Positions 57,306 through 64,000 of a DNA stretch of 64,000 bases are shown here, in pieces. How positions within the stretch are numbered: the stretch's first letter is position 1; each line of letters opens with the position of its first letter. The position numbers and the translations under genes are program-made. A model generated the notes under the pieces. That model was not told where the DNA came from, ran no database searches, and was given only the letters and a program-made list of their open reading frames with translations. The stretch is from a virus. The DNA lies in IMG/VR virus record IMGVR_UViG_3300046791_000499, positions 62,001 to 126,000 of that record. One strand, written 5' to 3'.

Positions 57306-58298
57306 TCATCGATCCGGCCAGTAGGCTGCCGGGCTCTCGTGGTCGGGGCGGTTCGCGGCAAGCCACGCCTTGCACTCGGCGACCGCTTGATCTTTCAGCT
57401 CGTCGTGGCGGTCCCACCATGCACGATGGGCCTTCGTCTGCTCGGGATCCGAAGGCCGCTCGCTCGGGATGGGCAGGTCGACACGGTGCTCGGCCGTGAA
57501 CAGGACCGCGTCGAGCATCCGGGCTTGGATGGCCGCCACCGCGTCCTTGCACTGGTCCTCCTTCCACTGACCGCGGGCTCGGCCTTGGGCTTCGAGCGCC
57601 TCGTTCAAGTCATCTTCGAGCCGTACCGCCCGCACCCGATCGACCACGCAAAAGCGCACGACCGTGTTGCGCTCGTACACGTCGCGAGAGTCGATGCTGT
57701 ACTCCTCGATCCGATACCGGCGCACCGCGTTGTATAAGATGGCGTCCCGATCCCAAAAGCCGGACTTGTAGAAGAACGACCCGCGCCGGTTCCCCAAGGC
57801 GTCGAGGATGTTGCTGTGCATGCCGTGGCTCGTGCGCTGTTTGGTCCAGCCGGCCGGCATCGTCACGGGGCAGAACAGCTTGTCGTCGGCGAACTGCTCG
57901 CCGAACACGAAGCCCAGCGCCTCGTAGTCCGCTCGGACCTTGGAGTCACGCGGGTACGGCAGCGTCTCGCTCGCGACGGCTTCGCTCTGGCCTTGGGCGA
58001 TCTGGACGTCGAAGGCGTCGGGGCCGATGGCCATCGCCATCATGGTGAAGGTCCCGATCGCGCCCGGGGTTTGAGTGTTGGTTGGTCGACTGGTCTCGGT
58101 CATGCCGGTCCCAACAGCCGAGCCGTCGTCGCATTCCCCGAAGCGCTTGAACGCGCGGTGCTCGAGCGCGCAGGCGAGGCATTGCCCAACGTGAGCGGCG
58201 ATCGGCGATGTGAGCGGGCGCCCGAGCAGCCGGCTGGCCTCGCCACCCAGCGCAGGATCCGTGCACCCGATCGGTGCGTCGGCGGAGCCCACGGTCAT
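57306..58298 (-). CDS. fusion of zinc-finger domain and conserved phage protein, 330 aa
   Basis: Residues 1-65 have a Cys...H-x3-C-x2-C pattern (AAHVGQCLACALEHRAFKRF), like the zf-HC2 anti-sigma zinc finger. Residues 66-330 are a different protein that would naturally begin at the internal ATG at 58103 (TMMAMAIGPDAFDVQIAQGQ, ADYEALGFVFGEQFADDKLF, RRGSFFYKSGFWDRDAILYN). There is no stop between them. The start at 58298 overlaps the upstream stop. The same kind of in-frame join is seen in the RNase gene. Confidence 0.55.
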   Translation of the reverse strand: MTVGSADAPIGCTDPALGGEASRLLGRPLTSPIAAHVGQCLACALEHRAFKRFGECDDGSAVGTGMTETSRPTNTQTPGAIGTFTMMAMAIGPDAFDVQIAQGQSEAVASETLPYPRDSKVRADYEALGFVFGEQFADDKLFCPVTMPAGWTKQRTSHGMHSNILDALGNRRGSFFYKSGFWDRDAILYNAVRRYRIEEYSIDSRDVYERNTVVRFCVVDRVRAVRLEDDLNEALEAQGRARGQWKEDQCKDAVAAIQARMLDAVLFTAEHRVDLPIPSERPSDPEQTKAHRAWWDRHDELKDQAVAECKAWLAANRPDHESPAAYWPDR

Positions 58299-58549
58299 GG
58301 CGTCTCGACCTCCCGGAACAACTCGCTCCGAGGCACACCGAGCGCTTTCGCCATGGCGTCGAGCCGCTCGGGCTTCGGCCACCTTGGGTGTTCGCCGAGG
58401 TACTCGAACCGCAGCTTGGTCGCCGCCTTGTAGGACGCCCCGCCCAAGCCGATCGCCTTGGCGAAGGCGGCCTCGGTCATCTCGCTTTTGGCGAGCAGCC
58501 GGCGGACGTTGTAGGAGAGCAGGCCCGCGGCGGAGAGCGTCGCGGTCAT
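58295..58549 (-). CDS. XRE-type HTH protein, 84 aa
   Basis: A helix-turn-helix pattern in VRRLLAKSEMTEAAFAKAIG and GGASYKAATKLRFEYLGEHP, ending ERLDAMAKALGVPRSELF, as in small Cro-like proteins. It lies in the middle of the accessory operon and may regulate it. ATG at 58549 overlaps the upstream stop. Confidence 0.65.
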   Translation of the reverse strand: MTATLSAAGLLSYNVRRLLAKSEMTEAAFAKAIGLGGASYKAATKLRFEYLGEHPRWPKPERLDAMAKALGVPRSELFREVETP

Positions 58550-58836
58550 GGCTCACCCGCCTTCGCCCGCAGTTCGGCGAGGTCCTGTTCTGCCTGCTCG
58601 AGCCGGAGTTTGAGCATGTGGTCGGCCGAAGCCTGCGCCAGTTTGGCGATGTCGGTCGCGAGCACGCGGCCAGACGGGCCGTTGTACCTGCCGTGCTGGT
58701 CGATCCACGCGACCTCGTAGCCGCTGCGATCGGTGTCCACCCACAGGCAAGGCCGGCCGTCATCGTCCACATGCCAGGTGCACGAGAACATGCTGCCCTC
58801 GAGCGGGTACTTGGCGTTCAGTTCGGCGACGGTCAT
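58546..58836 (-). CDS. hypothetical protein, 96 aa
   Basis: N-terminal beta part (GSMFSCTWHVDDDGRPCLWV, EVAWIDQHGRYNGPSG) and a C-terminal coiled coil (MLKLRLEQAEQDLAELRAKA). No family recognised. The ATG at 58836 overlaps the upstream stop. Confidence 0.55.
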   Translation of the reverse strand: MTVAELNAKYPLEGSMFSCTWHVDDDGRPCLWVDTDRSGYEVAWIDQHGRYNGPSGRVLATDIAKLAQASADHMLKLRLEQAEQDLAELRAKAGEP

Positions 58837-59315
58837 CGTGCTGCCTCGATTCCAGCCAACAGCATGCTGAGTGCGCGCTCCGGGCCTGGCCCCTCGCCCG
58901 CCGCCGCGAACCTGTCTGCGGCTTCGCGGGCCGACTCGTCGGGCAACATCTTCAACTCGAGCAAGGTCTCGCCGCTGCTCGCCAGCACCAGCCACCCTGC
59001 CCCGTCGGCATCCAGGTCGTTGATGAGGCCGCCCATCCGGCGCTTGGGGTTCGGCTCCCGACGCAGACGCACGTCCACCATCGCAGCCTTGGCCTTCACC
59101 AACTCGTCGCGCTTGCGGGATCGCTCGTATACGGCGTCGGTCACTGCCCGGGGAACCAGAGCGGTGGCGGAGCCATTGCACGCCAGACCGCAACTGTCGG
59201 CACAGATGTCGAACGCGTCGGCGGCTGCGTCGAACGTCACCTCCACGCCGCGCATCACGGCGGTGTCGGGGCTGTTCGGATCCCAGGTCCAAGGCTCGGG
59301 GAGTTCGGCGCTCAT
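58833..59315 (-). CDS. hypothetical protein, paralogue of next gene, 160 aa
   Basis: The C-terminal domain (LVLASSGETLLELKMLPDES, GPGPERALSMLLAGIEAA) repeats that of the adjacent 59312-60133 gene (LVIAADGKYVLELEMLPGES, TPGPERAAEIL). The N-terminal half is different and holds a C...C pair (ICADSCGLACNGSA). A tandem domain duplication is likely. Confidence 0.6.
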   Translation of the reverse strand: MSAELPEPWTWDPNSPDTAVMRGVEVTFDAAADAFDICADSCGLACNGSATALVPRAVTDAVYERSRKRDELVKAKAAMVDVRLRREPNPKRRMGGLINDLDADGAGWLVLASSGETLLELKMLPDESAREAADRFAAAGEGPGPERALSMLLAGIEAAR

Positions 59316-60133
59316 GACCGCATCTCCGCTACGTACTGGCGGAGGATCTCAGCGGCGCGCTCGGGCCCTGGCGTGTCTTCGGCTGCATCGAAGCGTGCCT
59401 CGGCCACGGCCGCCGACTCGCCGGGCAGCATCTCCAGTTCGAGCACGTACTTGCCATCGGCCGCGATCACCAGCCAGTCGGTCGAGTTGATCTCGTTGAT
59501 CGAACCGAGCGCCGCAGCCTCGTGGCTGTACTCGCTACGTGCGTGGGTGCGTGGCAGCTTTTGGATCCCATACAGGGTCTCGAACGCGTACTTGCCCTCG
59601 TACCGAAGTTCGACCCCGGTGATCCGCTCGCCGACGGTGCCGAAGTGACGCGACGCATCGCGACGTGCTTGCTGCGCGGCCTCGCGGTCGGCGACGATCT
59701 TCTCGGCCAGTTCGTTGTCGGTCAGAGATCCGTGCCCGAGCAGGAAGTTGGCGGCACGCTCGCCGTCCTCCCGTTCCTCGCGGGTGCGTCGCTCGGCGGC
59801 CATCCGCTCGCGGCGCTCGCCATCGCGCAGGTTCGCGATGCGCTCGCGCTTGCCGTCGCGCACGGCCTGACCCTCGCCGGCTTTCTCGGCGCAGTCGCAG
59901 CCGACCTTGAACTTTCGGTCGTCTGCCGTGGCGAAGGTGAACACGTTCCAGATCGCCTGACCGCACAGGTCACATGAGCCCCCGCACATGTTGGTCGTGT
60001 ACGGGAGGCCAGCAGCCGAAGCCGCGGCGTTCGTGGCTTGGCGATCCTCGGTGGTCTCGAGCCCGACGAACCGATAGGGGCCCGCGCCGAAGATGGCGAA
60101 GGGATGTTCGGGGAGTTTGGCGGCGGCGCTCAT
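59312..60133 (-). CDS. zinc-binding hypothetical protein, 273 aa
   Basis: The N-terminal domain has CGGSCDLCGQAIWNVFTFAT and KFKVGCDCAEKAGEG, a multi-Cys zinc site. It continues as a charged helix (RERMAAERRTREEREDGERA) and ends in the domain shared with the 58833-59315 gene. I recall related 'CDLCG...IKN.F.I...G..F.VG.DC..K' proteins in many phages, function unknown. The ATG at 60133 is used. Confidence 0.65.
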   Translation of the reverse strand: MSAAAKLPEHPFAIFGAGPYRFVGLETTEDRQATNAAASAAGLPYTTNMCGGSCDLCGQAIWNVFTFATADDRKFKVGCDCAEKAGEGQAVRDGKRERIANLRDGERRERMAAERRTREEREDGERAANFLLGHGSLTDNELAEKIVADREAAQQARRDASRHFGTVGERITGVELRYEGKYAFETLYGIQKLPRTHARSEYSHEAAALGSINEINSTDWLVIAADGKYVLELEMLPGESAAVAEARFDAAEDTPGPERAAEILRQYVAEMRS

Positions 60134-60135
60134 GG

Positions 60136-60417
60136 TCAGATGACCTCCGCTGCCATGACGGCGAAAGTTGTCCCGCGGTGGCCGCTCATCTGGATGAAGA
60201 AGCCGACCCCCGTGTTGATGTTGCGCATGATCGTACGGTTCGCCTTGCGCTTGCCGACGAGGTCGGCGCCCATCTCGCTCATCTTGGTGATCTCGCCTTC
60301 CCACGCGTGCTCGTTCGAGCCGGTGGAGCGCAGGGTCAGCCTGACGCGGGTGCCCACGGGCATGGCGAACAGTTGCGCGGCGGCGGCTTGGGCGATCTCG
60401 GTGGCGTCGATCATCAT
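60136..60417 (-). CDS. small conserved phage protein, 93 aa
   Basis: Beta-rich (GTRVRLTLRSTGSNEHAWEG, EITKMSEMGADLVGKRKANR, GVGFFIQMSGHRGTTFAVMA), probably a small barrel. The ATG at 60417 is only about 10 nt from a -10-like box, so the message may be almost leaderless. Confidence 0.55.
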   Translation of the reverse strand: MMIDATEIAQAAAAQLFAMPVGTRVRLTLRSTGSNEHAWEGEITKMSEMGADLVGKRKANRTIMRNINTGVGFFIQMSGHRGTTFAVMAAEVI

Positions 60418-60426
60418 TGCCCGGCT

Positions 60427-60454
60427 ATTATGTACCGCCGCGCAGGATATACAA
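60427..60454 (-). promoter_or_regulatory. promoter TTGTAT-N16-CATAAT
   Basis: On the minus strand TTGTAT (60454-60449) and CATAAT (60432-60427) are 16 bp apart in a short AT-rich patch between two genes. They point to the gene at 60136-60417 and the genes after it. Confidence 0.5.
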
Positions 60455-60501
60455 TAGTCCGACGCTGATTTATTTGCGCGCGAATACGCCCGGCTGGCGC
60501 G

Positions 60502-62244
60502 TCACTTCCGCAGCTCTCGCCCGAGCACGACCTGCTTGTCGGCCACGTCGTCCATGAGCCCGAGCCCGCGTAGCTTGGTCATGGCGTTCCTGAACGTGCC
60601 CGAAGTCGCACTCAGGCCGGCGCGGAATGCTGCCGTCTCCCGGGTGACCGGTTCGCTCGTGGCAGCCAGGACCTCGAACAGCCGGCGGTGCGCGCCTCCG
60701 AGCTTGCCTGCCCAGAACTCGAGCAGTTTCGCGCCGGTGGGCAGGGGCGTGAAGGTGCCCGCGTACTTGCGCTTGGCCTCCGCGCTGGCCTCGAGCATGC
60801 CGGTCGAGACGTCCACGAGCAGGGGCGGTGTGGCACCACGCAGCGTGGTCATCGCATTGCGGAAGGTGCCCGACTTTGGGGAGAGGCCGGCGAGCAGAGC
60901 GGCTCGGGTCCTGGTGACGGGCTTGCCGACTTGGAGCAGTACGGTCAGCACACGGCTTGGAGCGCCGCCAAGATCGCCGGGCGTGGTCTTGACCGGCTTC
61001 TCGTCGGGCGCGGCGTTGCGTGCCCGCGACGCGCCGACGCTCACCTGCACGATCGGAGTCACCGTCGGCGGAGGCGCGATGATGCGTGGCCTCGTCGTGG
61101 CCTCGGCCATCCAGTCCGGGATCCAAGGATCCGCGATCGCTGGGCTCACATGGCGAGGCTCCGCTGGGGTGACGGCCACGGCCTGACCACCGTTGGCTCG
61201 AGTCCAGCCCTGCGCACGCTGCAGTCCGTCGACTGCCTTGGAGATGGCCTCGCTCAGCCGGGCGTTCTCCCCTCGGACCGCAAGCAGTTCGGCCTCGAGT
61301 TCGGCGACGCGCTCTTGGGCTGCGGTGTCGACCACGATGCGCACCGCTGCTGCTTCCGACTCTGGCTCTGGCACGCCGAGGTCGCCGAGCTGCGCGACAA
61401 GTTCGGCCACTCGCTTGTTCGACGCTGGGACCTGCACGAGATGCCGCGCTCCCGGTCGCACGTGCTGCGTGAGCGTCGTGTGGTTCGTCCTGAACCTGGC
61501 CACGCCATCGAAATTGAAGGCCGAGCCGCTCGCCATGAACTCGCCGGGCAGCAGCCCTTGGAGCGTCGACCACTTGCTCTTGCCCTCGAACCCGAGGATC
61601 GCCGACGCGCGGGTGAGGTCGAGGTCCTGCGCGAACCTGCCGACCATGAGGTTGTTGGCCTCGGCGGCGGCGTCCTTCGCCAGCTTGGAGAACCGCTGGG
61701 TCGCGAGGATGCCTCCGAACCCGCGCTTGCGCCCCGAGTCCATGAGGTCGATGACGGCCTGCCTGCTCTCCGCCTTGCCCGACTCTGGCGCGAACCGGTG
61801 GGCTTCGTCGATCACGATCAGCCGAGGTCGCCACAGAGCACGCGGTGCGGCGAGCAGCCCTTCGATGAACAGCCGCAAGTAGAGCCGCTTGGCGTCCAGG
61901 GTGAGGTCGCTCAGATCCAAGATGGCCGAGCAGTTGAGTTCGAGCAGGCGCAGGGCGAGCCGCATGGCCGTGCTCGGGTCCGCGACGATGTCACCCTCGC
62001 GCTTGCCTCCGACGAGCACCGCGTTGACGTGCGTGCGCAGGCTGGCGTACTCGCCCTCGGGGTCGACGATGGCGACGGGGATCCGGTTGGCCAGGCCCTC
62101 GATCAGCAGGCGCAACGCTTGGCTCTTGCCGCCGCCCGAGTTCGCGCACAGCAGCAAGCGGGAGACGGTCAGCTCCAAGGGGTCGACGGTGACGATCGTC
62201 TCGGCGCCGGGCGGGGTCAGGACGATGGGCTCGCGGGTGATCAT
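60502..62244 (-). CDS. HerA-like ATPase with tandem winged-helix C-terminus, 580 aa
   Basis: A HerA/VirB4-type P-loop ATPase: Walker A NSGGGKS at 35-41, VAIVDPEGEY at 57-66, Walker B RLIVIDEAHRF at 141-151, and GGILATQRFSKLAKDAAAEA as sensor region. A coiled coil follows (about 290-330), then two similar winged-helix-like repeats near 440-510 and 525-575 (PKSGTFRNAMTTLRG; ATSGTFRNAMTKLRG). Likely a DNA- or nucleoprotein-translocating enzyme. Similar proteins occur in many phages and prophages without a proven role. The ATG at 62244 overlaps the upstream stop. Confidence 0.78.
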   Translation of the reverse strand: MITREPIVLTPPGAETIVTVDPLELTVSRLLLCANSGGGKSQALRLLIEGLANRIPVAIVDPEGEYASLRTHVNAVLVGGKREGDIVADPSTAMRLALRLLELNCSAILDLSDLTLDAKRLYLRLFIEGLLAAPRALWRPRLIVIDEAHRFAPESGKAESRQAVIDLMDSGRKRGFGGILATQRFSKLAKDAAAEANNLMVGRFAQDLDLTRASAILGFEGKSKWSTLQGLLPGEFMASGSAFNFDGVARFRTNHTTLTQHVRPGARHLVQVPASNKRVAELVAQLGDLGVPEPESEAAAVRIVVDTAAQERVAELEAELLAVRGENARLSEAISKAVDGLQRAQGWTRANGGQAVAVTPAEPRHVSPAIADPWIPDWMAEATTRPRIIAPPPTVTPIVQVSVGASRARNAAPDEKPVKTTPGDLGGAPSRVLTVLLQVGKPVTRTRAALLAGLSPKSGTFRNAMTTLRGATPPLLVDVSTGMLEASAEAKRKYAGTFTPLPTGAKLLEFWAGKLGGAHRRLFEVLAATSEPVTRETAAFRAGLSATSGTFRNAMTKLRGLGLMDDVADKQVVLGRELRK

Positions 62245-62666
62245 GTTGTGGGATCCTTCACAGGCCCAAGCTTCTTGGATGCCACGCACTGGGAGCAGAT
62301 CGGTTCATACGACTGGCCTTCATCGATCGCAGCGGCGCCGGCTGGGATGTCGCCGATCCTCACCACCTGCTCGCGTTCGATCCAGCGCGAGCTCACATCT
62401 GGCGTCTCGCGCAGACGATAGAGTCCGGGAAGATCATCATCGAACTCGCCGAGCCCGACTGCCAGCCACGCCGTGCCCTCGTTGACCGACCACCGTTTGA
62501 CCACGATGACCCCGGGTACGAACACCATAGCAAGCGCGACCGGCTCTCCAAGGCGCGACGTCCTCGAGCGCACGAGTGCTCCACTGGGGACTTGCATGGC
62601 CTCGTCCTCGTGACTCGCGGTGATGCGATGCCAGGCATGCAGCCCTTTGGGGTTCTCGATCCTCAT
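62241..62666 (-). CDS. hypothetical protein, 141 aa
   Basis: Beta-rich sequence (PVALAMVFVPGVIVVKRWSV, GTAWLAVGLGEFDDDLPGLY) ending in a CSQC knuckle. No family recognised. The ATG at 62666 overlaps the upstream stop (ATGA). Confidence 0.55.
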   Translation of the reverse strand: MRIENPKGLHAWHRITASHEDEAMQVPSGALVRSRTSRLGEPVALAMVFVPGVIVVKRWSVNEGTAWLAVGLGEFDDDLPGLYRLRETPDVSSRWIEREQVVRIGDIPAGAAAIDEGQSYEPICSQCVASKKLGPVKDPTT

Positions 62667-63214
62667 GACGCCACCTGCCCAGACAGCCACTTGCGGACAT
62701 GCGCGAGAGCAGCGGTCCGGGCTTCATCCTCGGTGTCCATGGGGCCCTTGTCCAAGCTGTTGTACTCGCAGCCGTAGAAGTACCAGCCGGCCATGCTGGG
62801 CACCGTCGTCTGGCTGTAGCGGACACTGGCGAGAACCTTGCCGCCTTTGACCAGGTCGGCTCCGCGAGCTCGCGGTTCCCGAAGGCTGGTCTCGGTCGAC
62901 ACGCGCCACCGGAGCGGGGACTTGCGGCCGTCGACCTTGACCGCGGCCAGCGCGAGCTCGACGTGCGTGAGAGCAACAAACCCTGCGCCCTCGATGTAGA
63001 CCCCGGCCGTGTGGCCTCCGAGGATGCAGGCTTGGGTCGATGTCACGCCCGTCCTGCCCTCGCCGTCGCGGGTGCCCGTCCAATAGCGGACCGCGGTCTC
63101 GGCCGGATGCTGCCATGCGTCGACCTGCTGTTGGAGTTGCTTCGGGGTGGGCGGCTTGCGGGTGGCCATGCGAGCCCGTACCGCGACCGAGCGTGCCGTC
63201 TTCCCGCTGGCCAC
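62663..63214 (-). CDS. hypothetical protein, first gene of the minus-strand operon, 183 aa
   Basis: A basic N-terminus (RKPPTPKQLQQQVDAWQHPA) is followed by a beta-rich body (CILGGHTAGVYIEGAGFVAL, KVLASVRYSQTTVPSMAGWY). ATG at 63214, or 63169. It diverges from the terminase small-subunit gene, and the shared 55-bp gap carries an operator-like repeat array. Confidence 0.55.
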   Translation of the reverse strand: MASGKTARSVAVRARMATRKPPTPKQLQQQVDAWQHPAETAVRYWTGTRDGEGRTGVTSTQACILGGHTAGVYIEGAGFVALTHVELALAAVKVDGRKSPLRWRVSTETSLREPRARGADLVKGGKVLASVRYSQTTVPSMAGWYFYGCEYNSLDKGPMDTEDEARTAALAHVRKWLSGQVAS

Positions 63215-63232
63215 GCGAAGTTTGCCGGGGTA

Positions 63233-63265
63233 TCGTTACACTGATAACGAAACCCATAACGAAAC
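63233..63265. promoter_or_regulatory. operator-like repeats of ATAACGAAAC
   Basis: ATAACGAAAC occurs at 63244-63253 and 63256-63265, exactly 12 bp apart. TCGTTA at 63233-63238 is the inverted form of the TAACGA core, 6 bp from the first copy. They lie between the divergent genes starting at 63214 and 63270, so a regulator could control both directions. Confidence 0.6.
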
Positions 63266-63269
63266 GTAC

Positions 63270-63938
63270 ATGCCACGCCACTCCATATTGGACAGCCGTA
63301 CAAAGCGTAATCGTGTAATCCGCGCCGTCGCCGATGGGATGACTTTGAAGGCGGCAGCGGAAGAAGTTGGGATGACGACCATGTCGCTCAGTCGGTATTG
63401 CCGCGCGCATCCCGAGTTCGCAGAGTCGCTGGCTCGAACCCGGGCGGCTGCGGCTGCCGGCCACAATGCCCCCGAACTCGAGCCGCCCGAGCCCATTGTC
63501 GACGAGCCCGATCCCACGCGCGACGCCAAACTGGTCGCCGAGGTTCTCGGGGTTCCGGCGGAGATCGCCATGGACGTCGACCGGCTGGTGCAGTCCGAGA
63601 CCGAACTGGCGGTGGGCGAGGCTGTCCCTCGACTCACCCTGCGCTCGTACACGGACCTGTGTTGGAAGCGAGCGAGCGACGGGAAGCGGAAGGACGCGTC
63701 GGCTTGGGCGAGGCTCCTGGCGCCTGTCATGTTCGGGCCGGTGCTCGATGCCCAAGGCCGGCGAGCCGCAGCGCTTGGCGTGCTCGAGTCTGCGTCCACG
63801 GCTGGCGAGCCCAGCGACACCGACGAAGACGAGAAGCCCTCGCGCGCTGGAATGACCGTGCTCGAAGTCCCAAGGAACGCAGCTCGGCCGCACCTGCATC
63901 GCGACCGGGAGATCCTGGACGCCGAGGTCGTAGACTGA
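63270..63938 (+). CDS. terminase small subunit-like protein, 222 aa
   Basis: The N-terminal 60 residues have a helix-turn-helix (RVIRAVADGMTLKAAAEEVG, MTTMSLSRYCRAHPEFAESL) typical of the DNA-recognition domain of terminase small subunits. A helical oligomerisation part follows (AVPRLTLRSYTDLCWKRASD, SAWARLLAPVMFGPVLD), then an acidic tail. It would bind the packaging site and feed the large subunit. The ATG at 63270 lies just after the repeat array. Expected partner: the next gene, which begins at the window edge. Confidence 0.7.
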   Translation: MPRHSILDSRTKRNRVIRAVADGMTLKAAAEEVGMTTMSLSRYCRAHPEFAESLARTRAAAAAGHNAPELEPPEPIVDEPDPTRDAKLVAEVLGVPAEIAMDVDRLVQSETELAVGEAVPRLTLRSYTDLCWKRASDGKRKDASAWARLLAPVMFGPVLDAQGRRAAALGVLESASTAGEPSDTDEDEKPSRAGMTVLEVPRNAARPHLHRDREILDAEVVD

Positions 63939-63980
63939 GCCGGCTGGAATCGGGCCCGCGGCACGGCGGTCTTGGTCAGC

Positions 63981-64000
63981 ATGAGCAGCGTCGACGCCAT
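63981..64000 (+). CDS. start of next gene, probably terminase large subunit (partial)
   Basis: An ATG at 63981 opens a frame to the window edge (Met-Ser-Ser-Val-Asp-Ala). Position after the small terminase gene is the only reason to expect the large terminase. No ribosome site is obvious. Confidence 0.3.

Noticed and set aside
60688-62421. Open frame of 577 codons on the plus strand
   Set aside because: Antisense to the HerA-like ATPase, which has clear Walker motifs on the other strand.
1-64000. Integrase, excision or attachment-site module
   Set aside because: No tyrosine or serine recombinase motif and no tRNA-end duplication was seen. The tRNA at 7902 has no repeated 3' end that I can find in the window.

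Overview
The window is a high-GC, gene-dense stretch of a contractile-tailed (myovirus-type) bacteriophage or prophage. It encodes a sheath, tube, tape measure, Gp138-type spike and baseplate J, with the head proteins next to them. The order protease/scaffold - cement - DUF2184 capsid - DUF4054 - neck - sheath - tube - tail chaperones - tape measure - baseplate - fibre resembles Bcep781/Obolenskvirus-like phages. The host is probably a myxobacterium-like bacterium. At 12109-13065 there is a lipoprotein with long Gly-Asp repeats and a 'CGN..LEPGEQCDDGN' cysteine motif, a style I associate with Nannocystaceae (Myxococcota). I see no integrase, rRNA or CRISPR array.

Layout. (1) 1-13065 is a mixed-strand accessory region. 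It holds a tandem-HTH protein, a transposase remnant, a Panacea-domain gene next to a broken proteasome-like hydrolase, two DNA-binding proteins, a candidate spanin pair, a FEN-type 5'-3' exonuclease, an initiator-type tRNA, two chimeric genes carrying pieces of tail proteins, and the host-type lipoprotein. (2) 13139-36335, minus strand, is the structural module, read from a very large ADP-ribosyltransferase/2H/prohead-protease/scaffold polyprotein (36175) down to the tail fibre (13139). (3) 36422-49009, almost all minus, is a tightly overlapping string of about 30 small genes, many with CxxC motifs. It includes the endolysin and a phage RNase II/R-like enzyme. (4) 49236-51823, plus strand, holds the DUF1073 portal and a small zinc protein. 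(5) 51825-63214, minus, is a second operon of overlapping accessory genes, starting with a HerA-like ATPase. (6) 63270 to the end, plus, holds a terminase small subunit-like gene and the probable start of the next gene.

Themes. Neighbouring genes mostly overlap by ATGA, GTGA or TGATG, so translation is probably coupled. Several regulated genes appear to have almost no 5' leader (2073, 36422, 49236, 60417), whereas virion genes carry ordinary Shine-Dalgarno sites. Tail-protein pieces recur inside accessory genes: an 84-bp near-identical copy of the DUF2612-type tail gene at 6449-6532, a baseplate J-like segment at about 9871-10131, a sheath Ig-like segment at about 51969-52196, and a short J-like tail in the 36779 gene. 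The most striking gene is the 1130-residue polyprotein. It joins a mono-ADP-ribosyltransferase domain and a 2H phosphoesterase to the capsid maturation protease and scaffold, so these enzymes could travel in the virion.

Limits: all calls come from reading the sequence and remembered family motifs; no searches were run. In this GC-rich DNA long open frames occur on the wrong strand, and these were discarded.
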